NCBI GenBank assembly: GCA_038214135.1
Contig: JBBQSD010000004.1
Location: 1-64,000, forward strand
Source of the DNA: JANLSE01 sp038214135
Lineage (GTDB): Bacteria; Chloroflexota; Chloroflexia; Chloroflexales; Roseiflexaceae
Direction of reading: 5' to 3'
DNA: 64,000 nt
The first letter of the stretch is position 1, and each line of letters begins with the position of its first letter. A model generated the notes under the pieces. The model had not been told where the DNA came from, ran no database searches, and saw only the letters and a program-made list of their open reading frames with translations. The position numbers and the translations under genes were made by a program. Below are positions 53,315 to 61,487 of this stretch, one piece after another.

Positions 53315-54769
53315 ATGTGGCATCTTGAACCAGCCGCGCATACCTCTCCCGATATTGGGCAGTTGCTTGATCAGCTCAATCACGAGGCGCAGTTCTTCTC
53401 GAAGAACGCCCCGCTGACAATCGCTCGGGCACCAGGGCGCCTCGATCTGATGGGCGGGATCGCCGATTATTCTGGTTCGCTGGTGCTAGAACTACCGCTG
53501 GCGCTTGCCGCTGTTGCCGCCGTACAGGCAGATGATGCGCCAATCATCACGATTCGCAGTCATCAGGCATCTGGCCTGGATAGCCAGGATGAAGTTCGCA
53601 TCGCACTGGCCGATCTGGCCCCCAATGGAACACTCCTCAGCTACCAACAGGCCCGCGATCTGTTGAATGCAGATCCACGCTCACGCTGGGCTGCCTATAT
53701 CGCTGGCGTCCCATTGGTGCTGGCGCACGAATGTGGCGCAGCACTGCGTGGCCTGCGTATTCTTATTGCATCGGATGTTCCTGCTGGCAAAGGGGTTAGT
53801 TCCTCGGCTGCGATCGAGGTTGCCGCAATGCGTGCAATTGCGGAGCTACTTGGTGTTCAACTGGATGGGCGGCAGATGGCATTGCTCTGCCAAATGGTCG
53901 AGAATCTGGTTGTCGGTGCGCCATGTGGTGTGATGGACCAGATGACGGCTGCGTGTGGGCAGGCCGATGCACTATTGGCATTACGCTGCCAGCCAGCCGA
54001 ACTAGAGCCGCCAATCGCAATCCCGCAAGCACTCGAAGTCTGGGGGATCGATAGCGGAATCCGCCATGCCGTCAGTGGTGCAGACTATGGCTCGGTGCGG
54101 GTCGGTGCATTCATAGGCTACCGCATGATCGCCGAACTGGCAGGCTTCCCGGCCACGCCAAGCTGCTCAGGGCGCGTAGCAATCAGCGATCCCCAGTTTG
54201 GTGGCTACCTGGCGAATATCACACCATCACGCTGGCTGCACGAGTTCCGCGATAGATTGCCGGAACAGATCAATGGTGCGGCATTTTTGGAGCGCTATGG
54301 CGGTACCACCGATTCGGTCACGCATATTGATCAAACCCGCAATTACGCCGTCCGTATGCCCACCGAACACCCGATCCACGAACATCATCGCGTCGAGGCA
54401 TTTCGCACCCTACTACAGTATCTGGCTACCGATCAGAACCAATCGACGATTGAGACAACTGCGCGCCTGCTTGGTGAATTGATGTATCAATCGCATGCCA
54501 GCTATTCGGCCTGCGGGCTTGGCTCGGATGGAACCGATCTGCTGGTGCATCTGGTGCGTATGGCTGGCGCAGAGGCAGGCCTCTATGGAGCCAAGATCAC
54601 CGGCGGCGGCAGCGGTGGCACCGTGGCAATCCTGGCCCGCCGTGGCTCCGAAAACGCTATCAGGGCTATCGCCACGCAATATGCCGCCCAATCAGGTCGT
54701 GAACCATTCGTCATCGGCGGATCATCATCTGGCTCAATTGCATCCGGGGTGTTCGCCGCGCATTGGTAG
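53315..54769 (+). CDS. GHMP sugar kinase, L-arabinokinase/galactokinase-like
   Basis: The 484-residue protein is a GHMP kinase. The N-terminal sugar-binding motif is APGRLDLMGGIADYSGSLVL (about 39-58), which is the form found in plant L-arabinokinase (G-G-I-A-D-Y-S) rather than GEHTDY of classical galactokinases. The phosphate-binding loop is VPAGKGVSSSAA (about 153-164) and the third motif is KITGGGSGGTV. It phosphorylates C1 of a free sugar, likely arabinose or galactose. It is near xylulokinase, which suggests pentose use, though galT (33492) is elsewhere in the window. Confidence 0.9.
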   Translation: MWHLEPAAHTSPDIGQLLDQLNHEAQFFSKNAPLTIARAPGRLDLMGGIADYSGSLVLELPLALAAVAAVQADDAPIITIRSHQASGLDSQDEVRIALADLAPNGTLLSYQQARDLLNADPRSRWAAYIAGVPLVLAHECGAALRGLRILIASDVPAGKGVSSSAAIEVAAMRAIAELLGVQLDGRQMALLCQMVENLVVGAPCGVMDQMTAACGQADALLALRCQPAELEPPIAIPQALEVWGIDSGIRHAVSGADYGSVRVGAFIGYRMIAELAGFPATPSCSGRVAISDPQFGGYLANITPSRWLHEFRDRLPEQINGAAFLERYGGTTDSVTHIDQTRNYAVRMPTEHPIHEHHRVEAFRTLLQYLATDQNQSTIETTARLLGELMYQSHASYSACGLGSDGTDLLVHLVRMAGAEAGLYGAKITGGGSGGTVAILARRGSENAIRAIATQYAAQSGREPFVIGGSSSGSIASGVFAAHW

Positions 54770-54862
54770 ACATTAGCCGTCAGCTATCAGCCGTCAACCA
54801 TCAGAGGTCGTACGGGTGTGACGTAAACTTTTGCGGCGGCCTGCGCTGCGTCCACGTGTATG

Positions 54863-55056
54863 GGCCGACCCACGTGTCGGCCTGCGCTGTTCTGCACTGG
54901 TTGGCGGACACATGGGTCCGCACCCGACCCTTCCAAAAGAATACGTCGCACCCAGGTCGTACCACAAACATTGATCATACGCCATTCTGACTCCTGACTC
55001 CTGACTTCTGGATACTAAAAGCTGAAAGCTGAGTGCTGAAAGCTGAGCGCTAAAAG
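54863..55056. repeat. Hairpins and heptamer repeats between kinase genes
   Basis: Within 54770-55074 there is no gene. There are hairpins GGCCGAC/GTCGGCC (54863-54882) and GCGGAC/GTCCGC (54904-54921), a CTGACTC run (54985-55007) and AAGCTGA units (55018-55056). Confidence 0.8.
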
Positions 55057-55074
55057 CTTTAATAGGAGCCTTCC

Positions 55075-56583
55075 ATGACCTACCTGATTGGCCTTGATAT
55101 TGGCACATCCGGTGCAAAAGCGCTTATCTGCGATGCAGATGGGCATGTCCTCACAACCGCCCTGGCAGAATACCCGCTCTCCACTCCGCGCCCATTATGG
55201 AGCGAACAAGATCCCGCCGACTGGTGGCATGGCGCACAAACGGCAATTCACGGCGTTCTTCAGCAGAGTGGCATTGATGTCAGCCAGATCATTGGACTCG
55301 GGCTGACAGGCCAGATGCATGGTGCTGTGTTCCTGGATGAGCACGACGCAGTGATTCGCCCAGCCTTACTATGGAATGATCAGCGGACTGCTGCGGAATG
55401 CGCCGAGATCACCGAGATCATTGGTGCAGCGCGGCTGATCGAATTAGCTGGCAACCCGGCGCTGACTGGCTTCCAGGCACCTAAAATACTCTGGCTACGC
55501 AACCACGAACCAGAGAACTATGCCCGCTTGGCCCGTGTGCTGCTACCCAAAGATTATATTCGGCTGCTGCTGACTGGCATCGCCGCAACGGATGCATCTG
55601 ATGCAGCAGGCACTCTGTTGCTTGATCTACGCACCCGCGATTGGAGCACAGAGATCCTCAACAAGCTCGCTATTCCTGCCGCATGGCTGCCACGCGTCTA
55701 TGAAGGGCCACAGCAAACCGGTACACTCTTGCCTGCTATCGCTGCCAAACTCGGTTTGCCAGCCGGAATGCCTGTTGCTGCTGGTGGTGGCGATAATGCC
55801 GCCGCCGCTGTTGGGACTGGCGTTGTGCGGGCTGGTGTCGTTAGTAGTAGCATTGGTACCAGCGGTGTGCTCTTCGCCCATTCCGAAACAATTGCCCTCG
55901 ATCCGCAGGGCCGCCTGCACACCTTCTGCCATACAGTACCAGGCCAGTATCATCTGATGGCGGTGACGCTCGCCGCCGGTGGTTCATTTCGTTGGTTTCG
56001 CGATCTGTTGCCGCAAACGAATGATCATGTATTTACCTATGAGCAGCTTACCAGCCTGGCCGCCCCGATTGCTCCAGGAGCCGATGGCCTGTTGTTCCTG
56101 CCATATCTGAGCGGTGAGCGCACGCCACATCTCGATCCACTGGCGCGTGGCGCATTTGTGGGCCTCACCACCCGCCACACCCTTGGACATATGGTGCGTG
56201 CAGTGATGGAAGGCGTCGTCTATTCGCTCAACGATGGCCTAACGATCATGCGCGATCTGGGGTTACCACTCGGCCAGATCCGTGCGACCGGTGGCGGTGG
56301 GCGCAGCGCACTCTGGCGGCAGATGCAGGCCGACATCTATGGAGCCGAGGTTGCGGTACTGGCTGCCGAGGAAGGGCCAGCCTATGGCGCAGCATTGCTC
56401 GCTGGTGTCGCAGCTGGTGTGTTCGAATCCGTACATGCAGCAGCAGATCGCTGTGTTGCCGTTGCTGGCATTACACAGCCAGATGATCGCGCCAGTGCCA
56501 GGTACGCCCAGATCTACCCGATCTATCGGGATGCCTACGCAGCCATGCGCGCTACCATGCACCGCCTGGCCACATTCGAATAG
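55075..56583 (+). CDS. xylB: Xylulokinase (FGGY family)
   Basis: The 502-residue kinase phosphorylates D-xylulose to xylulose-5-phosphate. The ATPase fold motifs are GLDIGTSGAKALI (about 5-17), the substrate loop GLTGQMHGAV (about 76-85), D-Q-R near 103, and GGGGRSALWRQMQADIYG (about 405-422). The length and MHG motif match XylB. The start follows AGGAGCC. It may be cotranscribed with the GHMP kinase upstream, although repeat hairpins lie between. No xylose isomerase is in the window. Confidence 0.96.
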   Translation: MTYLIGLDIGTSGAKALICDADGHVLTTALAEYPLSTPRPLWSEQDPADWWHGAQTAIHGVLQQSGIDVSQIIGLGLTGQMHGAVFLDEHDAVIRPALLWNDQRTAAECAEITEIIGAARLIELAGNPALTGFQAPKILWLRNHEPENYARLARVLLPKDYIRLLLTGIAATDASDAAGTLLLDLRTRDWSTEILNKLAIPAAWLPRVYEGPQQTGTLLPAIAAKLGLPAGMPVAAGGGDNAAAAVGTGVVRAGVVSSSIGTSGVLFAHSETIALDPQGRLHTFCHTVPGQYHLMAVTLAAGGSFRWFRDLLPQTNDHVFTYEQLTSLAAPIAPGADGLLFLPYLSGERTPHLDPLARGAFVGLTTRHTLGHMVRAVMEGVVYSLNDGLTIMRDLGLPLGQIRATGGGGRSALWRQMQADIYGAEVAVLAAEEGPAYGAALLAGVAAGVFESVHAAADRCVAVAGITQPDDRASARYAQIYPIYRDAYAAMRATMHRLATFE

Positions 56584-56592
56584 GATTATCCA

Positions 56593-56628
56593 GGCCGTAG
56601 AGACGCAAGATTTTGCGTCTCTACGGCC
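56593..56628. terminator. Perfect 16-bp hairpin after xylB
   Basis: Arms GGCCGTAGAGACGCAA and TTGCGTCTCTACGGCC enclose GATT. The stem shares GTAGAGACGC with the palindrome at 53231. The following 56629-56891 shows no gene. Confidence 0.85.
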
Positions 56629-56891
56629 CCTGTTGCCTCTCTACCGTCCTACCCTCCTCCTCACTCCTCATTCTCATAACAATATCGTTATCTGAAACGA
56701 ACATAGCACGTACCACTGTTGGCCGTTACATGGCCATAGTCATCTTCCTGTTAGAACTATAGTCGAAAAACAGTCAAAGACGGTTAATCATGTCAGGAAA
56801 GCATGATGGCCCCGCCCCCGCCGTTCATGTATTAACGACACCGACCACGCCTCGTCGTCACTGCCGTTCTCTCATCACAGAGGAGTTGGTC

Positions 56892-57065
56892 ATGTCGTAC
56901 GAGCAGTATGCTCACTGGAAGGCTACGCCTATTGTTGGCGAGCCGCATCTCTCCATCGTTATTCCGGCCTATAACGAAGAAGTGCGCATTGTGCCGACTA
57001 TCGGCGCGATCGCATCGCATGTCGCCAGCCTGGGCTTCGAGTGGGAGCTGCCCTGTGAACCTTGA
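56892..57065 (+). pseudogene. N-terminal fragment of a family 2 glycosyltransferase
   Basis: AGGAG precedes an ATG that opens a GT-A/DPM-like domain: PHLSIVIPAYNEEVRIVPTI ... GFEWEL. The expected D-D-G-S that should follow within a few residues is absent; the frame ends after PCEP. From about 57050 the DNA changes to a GGGCGTAT palindrome and leader of the next gene. A deletion removed almost all of the enzyme. Confidence 0.7.
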
Positions 57066-57085
57066 ATGGGCGTATCGCCATACGC
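57066..57085. repeat. GGGCGTAT-cgcc-ATACGCC palindrome
   Basis: It sits exactly between the broken glycosyltransferase and the next gene. Relatives are at 3342 and 44026. It may mark a deletion junction. Confidence 0.6.
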
Positions 57086-57107
57086 CTCAACCAACTGGAG
57101 AAGAAAC

Positions 57108-58328
57108 ATGCGCCTCGCCATCGTCACAACCTACCCACCTGGCAGCGGTTCACTCAATGAATATGCCTATCATATTATTCAGGCATTTCGCTATAAACCC
57201 GAAATCAGCGAAATCATCCTGCTTGTCGATGAACTGCCTGCTGGCGAATCCTATGCCACAACCACGAGCGCTAGTGGCGCTTCGATACGTGTCATCCCCT
57301 GCTGGCGGTTCAATGCGCTCTCGAATGTTGCCCGAATCGTGAGCACGGTGCGCCGTGAACGGCCCGATATCGTCCTGTTTAATATCCAGTTCGCCTCATT
57401 CGGGCGCGGCAAAATCCCTGGTGCCCTCGGACTGATTGCGCCAGCCCTAACACACGCCTCCGGTATGCCAACCGTCGCACTCCTGCACAATATCATGGAA
57501 ACGGTTGATTTAAAGCAGGCTGGGTTTGCATCACACCCATTTGTAGAACGGATCATCCGCACCTTTGGCACACTGCTGACACGCATATTGCTGCGGGCGG
57601 ATCTTGTTGCGCTCACAATCCCACGCTATGTCGAGATTCTGGCCGAGAAGTACAAAGCCCAGAATGTGCTTCTGGCTCCCCATGGTGCCTTCGATGATGT
57701 ACCCGAGCCATCATTCGATCTGCCCGATGGTCCGATCCAGATTATGGCCTTTGGCAAGTTTGGCACATACAAACGCGTTGAAACGATGATCGAGGCCTTC
57801 AAGCTGCTCACAGCAGCAAACCGCCCGCCACTCGAACTCGTTATTGCCGGAACCGATAGCCCCAATGCAGCTGGTTATCTGGAAAGCATGCGCCAACAAT
57901 ATGCAGATGTCGCCAATATTCGTTTCACTGGCTATGTCGCAGAAACCGATGTACCACGCATTTTCGGCGAAGCAGCCGTTGTCGTGTTTCCATATACCAG
58001 CACAACCGGCAGTTCGGGCGTGTTGCACCAGGCAGGCAGTTTTGGGCGGGCCGTCGTGCTACCCCGCCTTGGCGATCTTGCGGATCTGGTTGAGGAAGAG
58101 GGCTATAGCGGCGAATATTCCAACCCGAACGATGCCACCAGCCTTGCAGATGCGATTGCACGGGTGATTGATCATCCAGAGCGGCGCCACGAACTTGGTA
58201 TGCGTAACTACCAGGCGGCGCGTGGCCTACCGATTGCAGAGGTGGCCGATTGGTATGTACTGCACTTCCAGGAACTGCTGAAATCCAAGCGGCAATTAGC
58301 ACGGAGCCATGCTGCTGCACCACGTTAG
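57108..58328 (+). CDS. Family 4 glycosyltransferase
   Basis: The 406-residue protein has the GT-B fold of GT4 enzymes. It begins MRLAIVTTYPPGSGSLNEY and has the C-terminal donor site with MAFGKFGTYKRVETMIEAF (about 225-243) and the E-x7-E-like region PYTSTTGSSGVLHQAGSFGR with E-E-G-Y. It probably adds a sugar to a surface polysaccharide or lipid. GGAG precedes ATG 57108. It lies in an envelope cluster with a STAS/RsbW module, a YfhO-like protein and a GH5 hydrolase. Confidence 0.93.
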   Translation: MRLAIVTTYPPGSGSLNEYAYHIIQAFRYKPEISEIILLVDELPAGESYATTTSASGASIRVIPCWRFNALSNVARIVSTVRRERPDIVLFNIQFASFGRGKIPGALGLIAPALTHASGMPTVALLHNIMETVDLKQAGFASHPFVERIIRTFGTLLTRILLRADLVALTIPRYVEILAEKYKAQNVLLAPHGAFDDVPEPSFDLPDGPIQIMAFGKFGTYKRVETMIEAFKLLTAANRPPLELVIAGTDSPNAAGYLESMRQQYADVANIRFTGYVAETDVPRIFGEAAVVVFPYTSTTGSSGVLHQAGSFGRAVVLPRLGDLADLVEEEGYSGEYSNPNDATSLADAIARVIDHPERRHELGMRNYQAARGLPIAEVADWYVLHFQELLKSKRQLARSHAAAPR

Positions 58329-58367
58329 TCTCTTTATGCAGATTATTTGACAGGTTGCCATCCGCAG

Positions 58368-58475
58368 GGACGCGATATATCGCGTCCGTACACAACCAGG
58401 CTCCTATCAAATTAGGGGAGCGGGGCTGGGGTGAGGGCAGTTCAGGTTCTTGGTTTTTGGTTCTTGGTTCTCGTG
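58368..58475. repeat. GCGATATATCGC palindrome and TTGGTTC repeats
   Basis: GGACGCGATATATCGCGTCC (58368-58387) is followed by a GGGGTGAGGG block and TTCTTGGTTTTTGGTTC-type units to 58475. The palindrome is the probable terminator of the glycosyltransferase gene. Confidence 0.75.
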
Positions 58476-58492
58476 TTGAAAGGATACATCCC

Positions 58493-58831
58493 ATGGCACT
58501 CACGATCGCCGAAACAGGCACAACCATCGTTCTGTACCTCGAGGGTCGATTTGATGCTCACGCCGCCCCTCAGCTTAATGATTGGATGAAGAGCAATATT
58601 GTTGCCCCAGCTCATATCATCCTGAACATGGCCAACGTAACATTCGTTGATTCAACAGCATTGGCGACAATCGTGGCCGGTCTGAAGCGCTGCCGCCAAC
58701 TCGATGGCGATCTGTACCTGTGTAACCTGCCAGATCCAGTTCGTATTATTTTTGAACTAACCCGCTTTAACAGAGCGTTTCTCATTTTCGTTGATGAAAG
58801 CGATGCACGTGCCGCATTCGAGGCACGTTAA
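58493..58831 (+). CDS. STAS-domain anti-sigma factor antagonist-like protein
   Basis: The 112-residue protein is a single STAS domain. It has the fold pattern TTIVLYLEGRFDAHAAPQLND and the phosphoacceptor loop VTFVDSTALATIV, in which the Ser of D-S-T is the site phosphorylated in SpoIIAA/RsbV. AAGGA is placed before the ATG. It is the first gene of a STAS-kinase-STAS set, 5 bases before the kinase gene. Confidence 0.92.
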   Translation: MALTIAETGTTIVLYLEGRFDAHAAPQLNDWMKSNIVAPAHIILNMANVTFVDSTALATIVAGLKRCRQLDGDLYLCNLPDPVRIIFELTRFNRAFLIFVDESDARAAFEAR

Positions 58832-58836
58832 TAGCC

Positions 58837-59268
58837 ATGGAAACGAATGAAACAGTCACTAGCATGCAACTCAAGCTGCCTGCTGATCTCGAGCAGATCC
58901 GGCTGGTAGGTACGTGCATCAGCCTGATGCTCACCGATGTGTGTAGCATCGCTGAAGCCGAAGTCACGATCTATAACGTTCAACTGGCCGTTCAGGAAAT
59001 TTGCGTCAATATCGTCACGCATGCCTATGAAGGTATTTTTAATGGGCAGATTCAGGTTATTCTAACACTCACCAAACAACCATCCACGCTGATCATTGAA
59101 CTCTACGATACCGGCCAGCCATTTGAACTAGAAGCCGTGCCGCTTCCTAACCTGGATGAAATTGGCGAACACGGCTATGGGTTGTTTCTTGCCCGTGAGC
59201 TGCTCGATGAAGTCCACTACGAAACTCGGCAGAGCGGGAACTATTGGCGTCTTCGTAAACACCTGTAA
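58837..59268 (+). CDS. RsbW/SpoIIAB-like anti-sigma serine kinase
   Basis: The 143-residue HATPase_c protein has the N box VQLAVQEICVNIVTHAYEG (about 48-66), the G1 box YDTGQPF (about 90-96) and the G2 element HGYGLFLAREL. It would bind ATP and phosphorylate its STAS partners and bind either a sigma factor or another target. It lacks the D-R-G-x-G form of the G1 box, as many RsbW homologs do. It is between two STAS genes; no sigma factor gene lies beside it. Confidence 0.92.
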   Translation: METNETVTSMQLKLPADLEQIRLVGTCISLMLTDVCSIAEAEVTIYNVQLAVQEICVNIVTHAYEGIFNGQIQVILTLTKQPSTLIIELYDTGQPFELEAVPLPNLDEIGEHGYGLFLARELLDEVHYETRQSGNYWRLRKHL

Positions 59269-59276
59269 GGAGCACA

Positions 59277-59621
59277 ATGAACCTCACTATTACTGATCAT
59301 GTTGTCCGGACGGTTGTTGTGGCAACGAATGATCGCGTTGATGCGTTTAATGCGCCACAATTACGCGAACGGGTCAATGCCATTCTCTTCGATGGCGTCA
59401 ATCGCCTGGTGATTGATCTCTCGGGTATTCCGTTTCTCGATAGCGCCGGCATGGCGGCATTGGTCAGCGCACTCAAACATGCCCGCCAGCAGGGCGGTGA
59501 TGTCAAGCTCGTCTGGCCACGCGAAGAGGCAGCACGGCGCATTCTACGGCTGACGCGCTTCAATCGCGTCTTTGATCTCACAGAAACGGCCAATGAGGCG
59601 ATTGCACGCTTCGAGCATTGA
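59277..59621 (+). CDS. STAS-domain anti-sigma factor antagonist-like protein
   Basis: The 114-residue STAS protein has VVVATNDRVDAFNAPQLRER and the phosphorylation loop IPFLDSAGMAALV with the acceptor Ser in D-S-A-G. It starts 8 bases after the kinase gene. With the first STAS protein it offers the kinase two antagonists, so the switch may integrate two phosphatase inputs. Unlike the first copy, its loop matches RsbV closely. Confidence 0.92.
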   Translation: MNLTITDHVVRTVVVATNDRVDAFNAPQLRERVNAILFDGVNRLVIDLSGIPFLDSAGMAALVSALKHARQQGGDVKLVWPREEAARRILRLTRFNRVFDLTETANEAIARFEH

Positions 59622-59631
59622 GGAACGAGCC

Positions 59632-59715
59632 ATGCGTGGATCATTCACACAACGCATTGCTCAGGTGGCAAGTAGCAAACTGCTGGCTGGTGGTGGGCTA
59701 CTGCCCGTGGGTCGT
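59632..59715 (+). pseudogene. Interrupted 5' end of an envelope gene
   Basis: GAGGAA precedes an ATG reading MRGSFTQRIAQVASSKLLAG, which is 10 bases after the STAS gene. The frame passes into insertion-sequence DNA after about 28 codons. It may be the N-terminus of the gene whose 3' part resumes at about 60276. Confidence 0.45.
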
Positions 59716-60262
59716 CCCGGTTTCCGTGTGGTGGCAGGCACCTGCGGGACGATGGTCGCTGCGGGGGCACGGACAATCTGCTCAATCTGCACCGGGAAGG
59801 CCTGCCGTTCGGTGCAACTGACCAGCGCGAGGGCAAAGAGCGACACGCCGGGCACCGGTTTGCCAAAGATGCTGGAGAAAAAGCGATCCAGCCCGTGGGT
59901 CTCCGTCCCCACCTTGGTCACGACACATGCATCACCGACCAGCAGATACCGATCACCTGGCGTGAGCAACTGGGTGCGGACGAAGGCCCAGAGGAGCGCC
60001 GCCCACGGCAGGGTCGTATGAAAGAATCGCTGCACCGTGCGATAGCTCCCCCCAGTGCCGGTCCAGCGTGCGAGGCCCAGCATCGTGACGCGTCCCGTCA
60101 TCGCCAGCATCGCCACGGCAATCCGGCCAAGCTGGCGCAGCGTTGTCATCCTGACCGCAGCAGTGAGGCAGTGGAGCAATGGGAGAATAGTATCCATGGC
60201 TTTTGTGCGCTTTCCGTTGTCGGGTTTTGATCGACCCAACGGTACCACAAAAGCCATGCACG
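59716..60262 (-). mobile_element. Decayed insertion sequence (half of an IS4/IS701-like transposase)
   Basis: On the minus strand from ATG 60197 (or 60257) the product resembles the N-terminal half of IS4-superfamily DDE transposases: GSYRTVQRFF, and the first catalytic Asp in LLVGDACVVTK, then FFSSIFGKPVPGVSLFALALV. The frame ends in KPGRPTG followed by residues derived from the host gene, so the C-terminal half with the other catalytic residues is gone. At the transposase 5' end, 13-bp inverted arms CATGGCTTTTGTG (60195-60207) and CACAAAAGCCATG (60246-60258) form a hairpin that includes the likely start codon. It cannot move by itself. Confidence 0.75.
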
Positions 60263-60275
60263 TTCCCGGTCAGTT

Positions 60276-61406
60276 TTGGCGAAGGTATTGTTGGGGGTTG
60301 GGTATATCCTTACAGCCGCCGATAAGGCTGATCCACCAGAGCCAGATGCGAAACTTATTGTGGAAAATAGCCAGGGCAAGTTGTGGAAGCGGGCCAATCA
60401 GCCAGCCTATGCCCACTTCAGCACCAACATTCGGCCTGGCAACACATCACTGACCGTCAATGCGCTTCTGAGCTTGCCTGGGCAAGCACTTGATACCAAG
60501 CCATTGATCGATGCCGCTGATGCAAATCTGCGGGCGCTGCTGGCTGAACGCTGGCCAGCAACGGTTGACACACCACTCTATCAAATCGGAACAACCGGTG
60601 TGCGTAGCCCTGTCGATCTGGGAACATTGAGCGGTGGCGTGAAATACGGGGCGGTGATTGTTGATGGCAAAACCGTTACGCCCGAACGACGCGGAATCGT
60701 TATGGCGATGATCGACCCAAAAACTGGTATGGTCATCAGTGCCGATGGCTATGATACCTTTCAATTGGCATCAGAAAGCGACCGATTGGCGGTGGCAATC
60801 GAAGCCGCTCCCAAGGGAACTATCGTTGCTCTTGCAACCTACGATGAGGGTACTGCCCAGTTGAATGATCGCACGCGAGCGGCCTTAGCATCAGTTGGGG
60901 CAGGCGAACAACTGCGCGATGCCTTCGGGAAGGCCTACAATCTGATCGGCGTGAAGGGCGCAGCCCCAGGAACAGCGCTTGAGAAACTGGATACGAAGGC
61001 AATCACCCTGGATGTTGGCGTCGGGGCGGCCCAGGGCCAACCAATCACCAATTTTCACACAGAATTACTGCGCTACGAGCAGGATCGCATCACACTGCTG
61101 GTACAGAATAATCAATCTGGCCTGCTGACGCTGAATGAAACCTATTATCCCGGCTGGGTTGCCTATGTTGATGGCATCGCAACGCCAATCATTCGAGCAA
61201 ATGGCATGCTACGAGCAATCGTATTGCCATCAACGATCAATGGCAAACCCCACGAAGTCACATTTCTCTATCAACCAATCAGCTTCCGCTTAGGCGCGGC
61301 AATCTCAATCGTAACCCTCGCGCTTGCGCTGGGCATTCTGGCTGCGTTGGCAGTTGCAGCAGTTCCACGTCGAGTAGGAGCCGTCGTGCCAGTGGCACAG
61401 GTGTAG
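60276..61406 (+). pseudogene. 3' part of a YfhO-like membrane protein with ILEI-type domain
   Basis: The 376 residues have no proper start; only a TTG at the boundary opens the frame. They show the pattern of the extracytoplasmic C-terminal half of YfhO-like proteins: LLGVGYILTAAD, then an ILEI/FAM3-like segment (GTIVALATYDEGTAQLNDRTRAALASVGA region), then ETYYPGWVAYVDG and a final membrane helix (about 340-365). The many N-terminal membrane helices are missing and the insertion sequence stands in their place. In intact form such proteins are thought to transfer glycans to wall or teichoic polymers. Confidence 0.65.
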
Positions 61407-61409
61407 TTT

Positions 61410-61448
61410 CCCCTCACCCCAACCCTCTCCCACACGGGCAGAGGGCGT
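61410..61448. terminator. Imperfect hairpin CCCTCTCCCACACGGGCAGAGGG
   Basis: CCCTC..CCC pairs with GGG..GAGGG between the convergent 60276 and 61488 genes. It is a partial member of the family at 50702. Confidence 0.45.
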
Positions 61449-61487
61449 AGAAGATTCTCAAGAAGTCAATCTGCGTCATCTGCGGAG

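Noticed and set aside
54794..55117. Open frame on the minus strand in the gap before xylB
   Set aside because: It consists of hairpin and heptamer repeat DNA and shows no protein family features.
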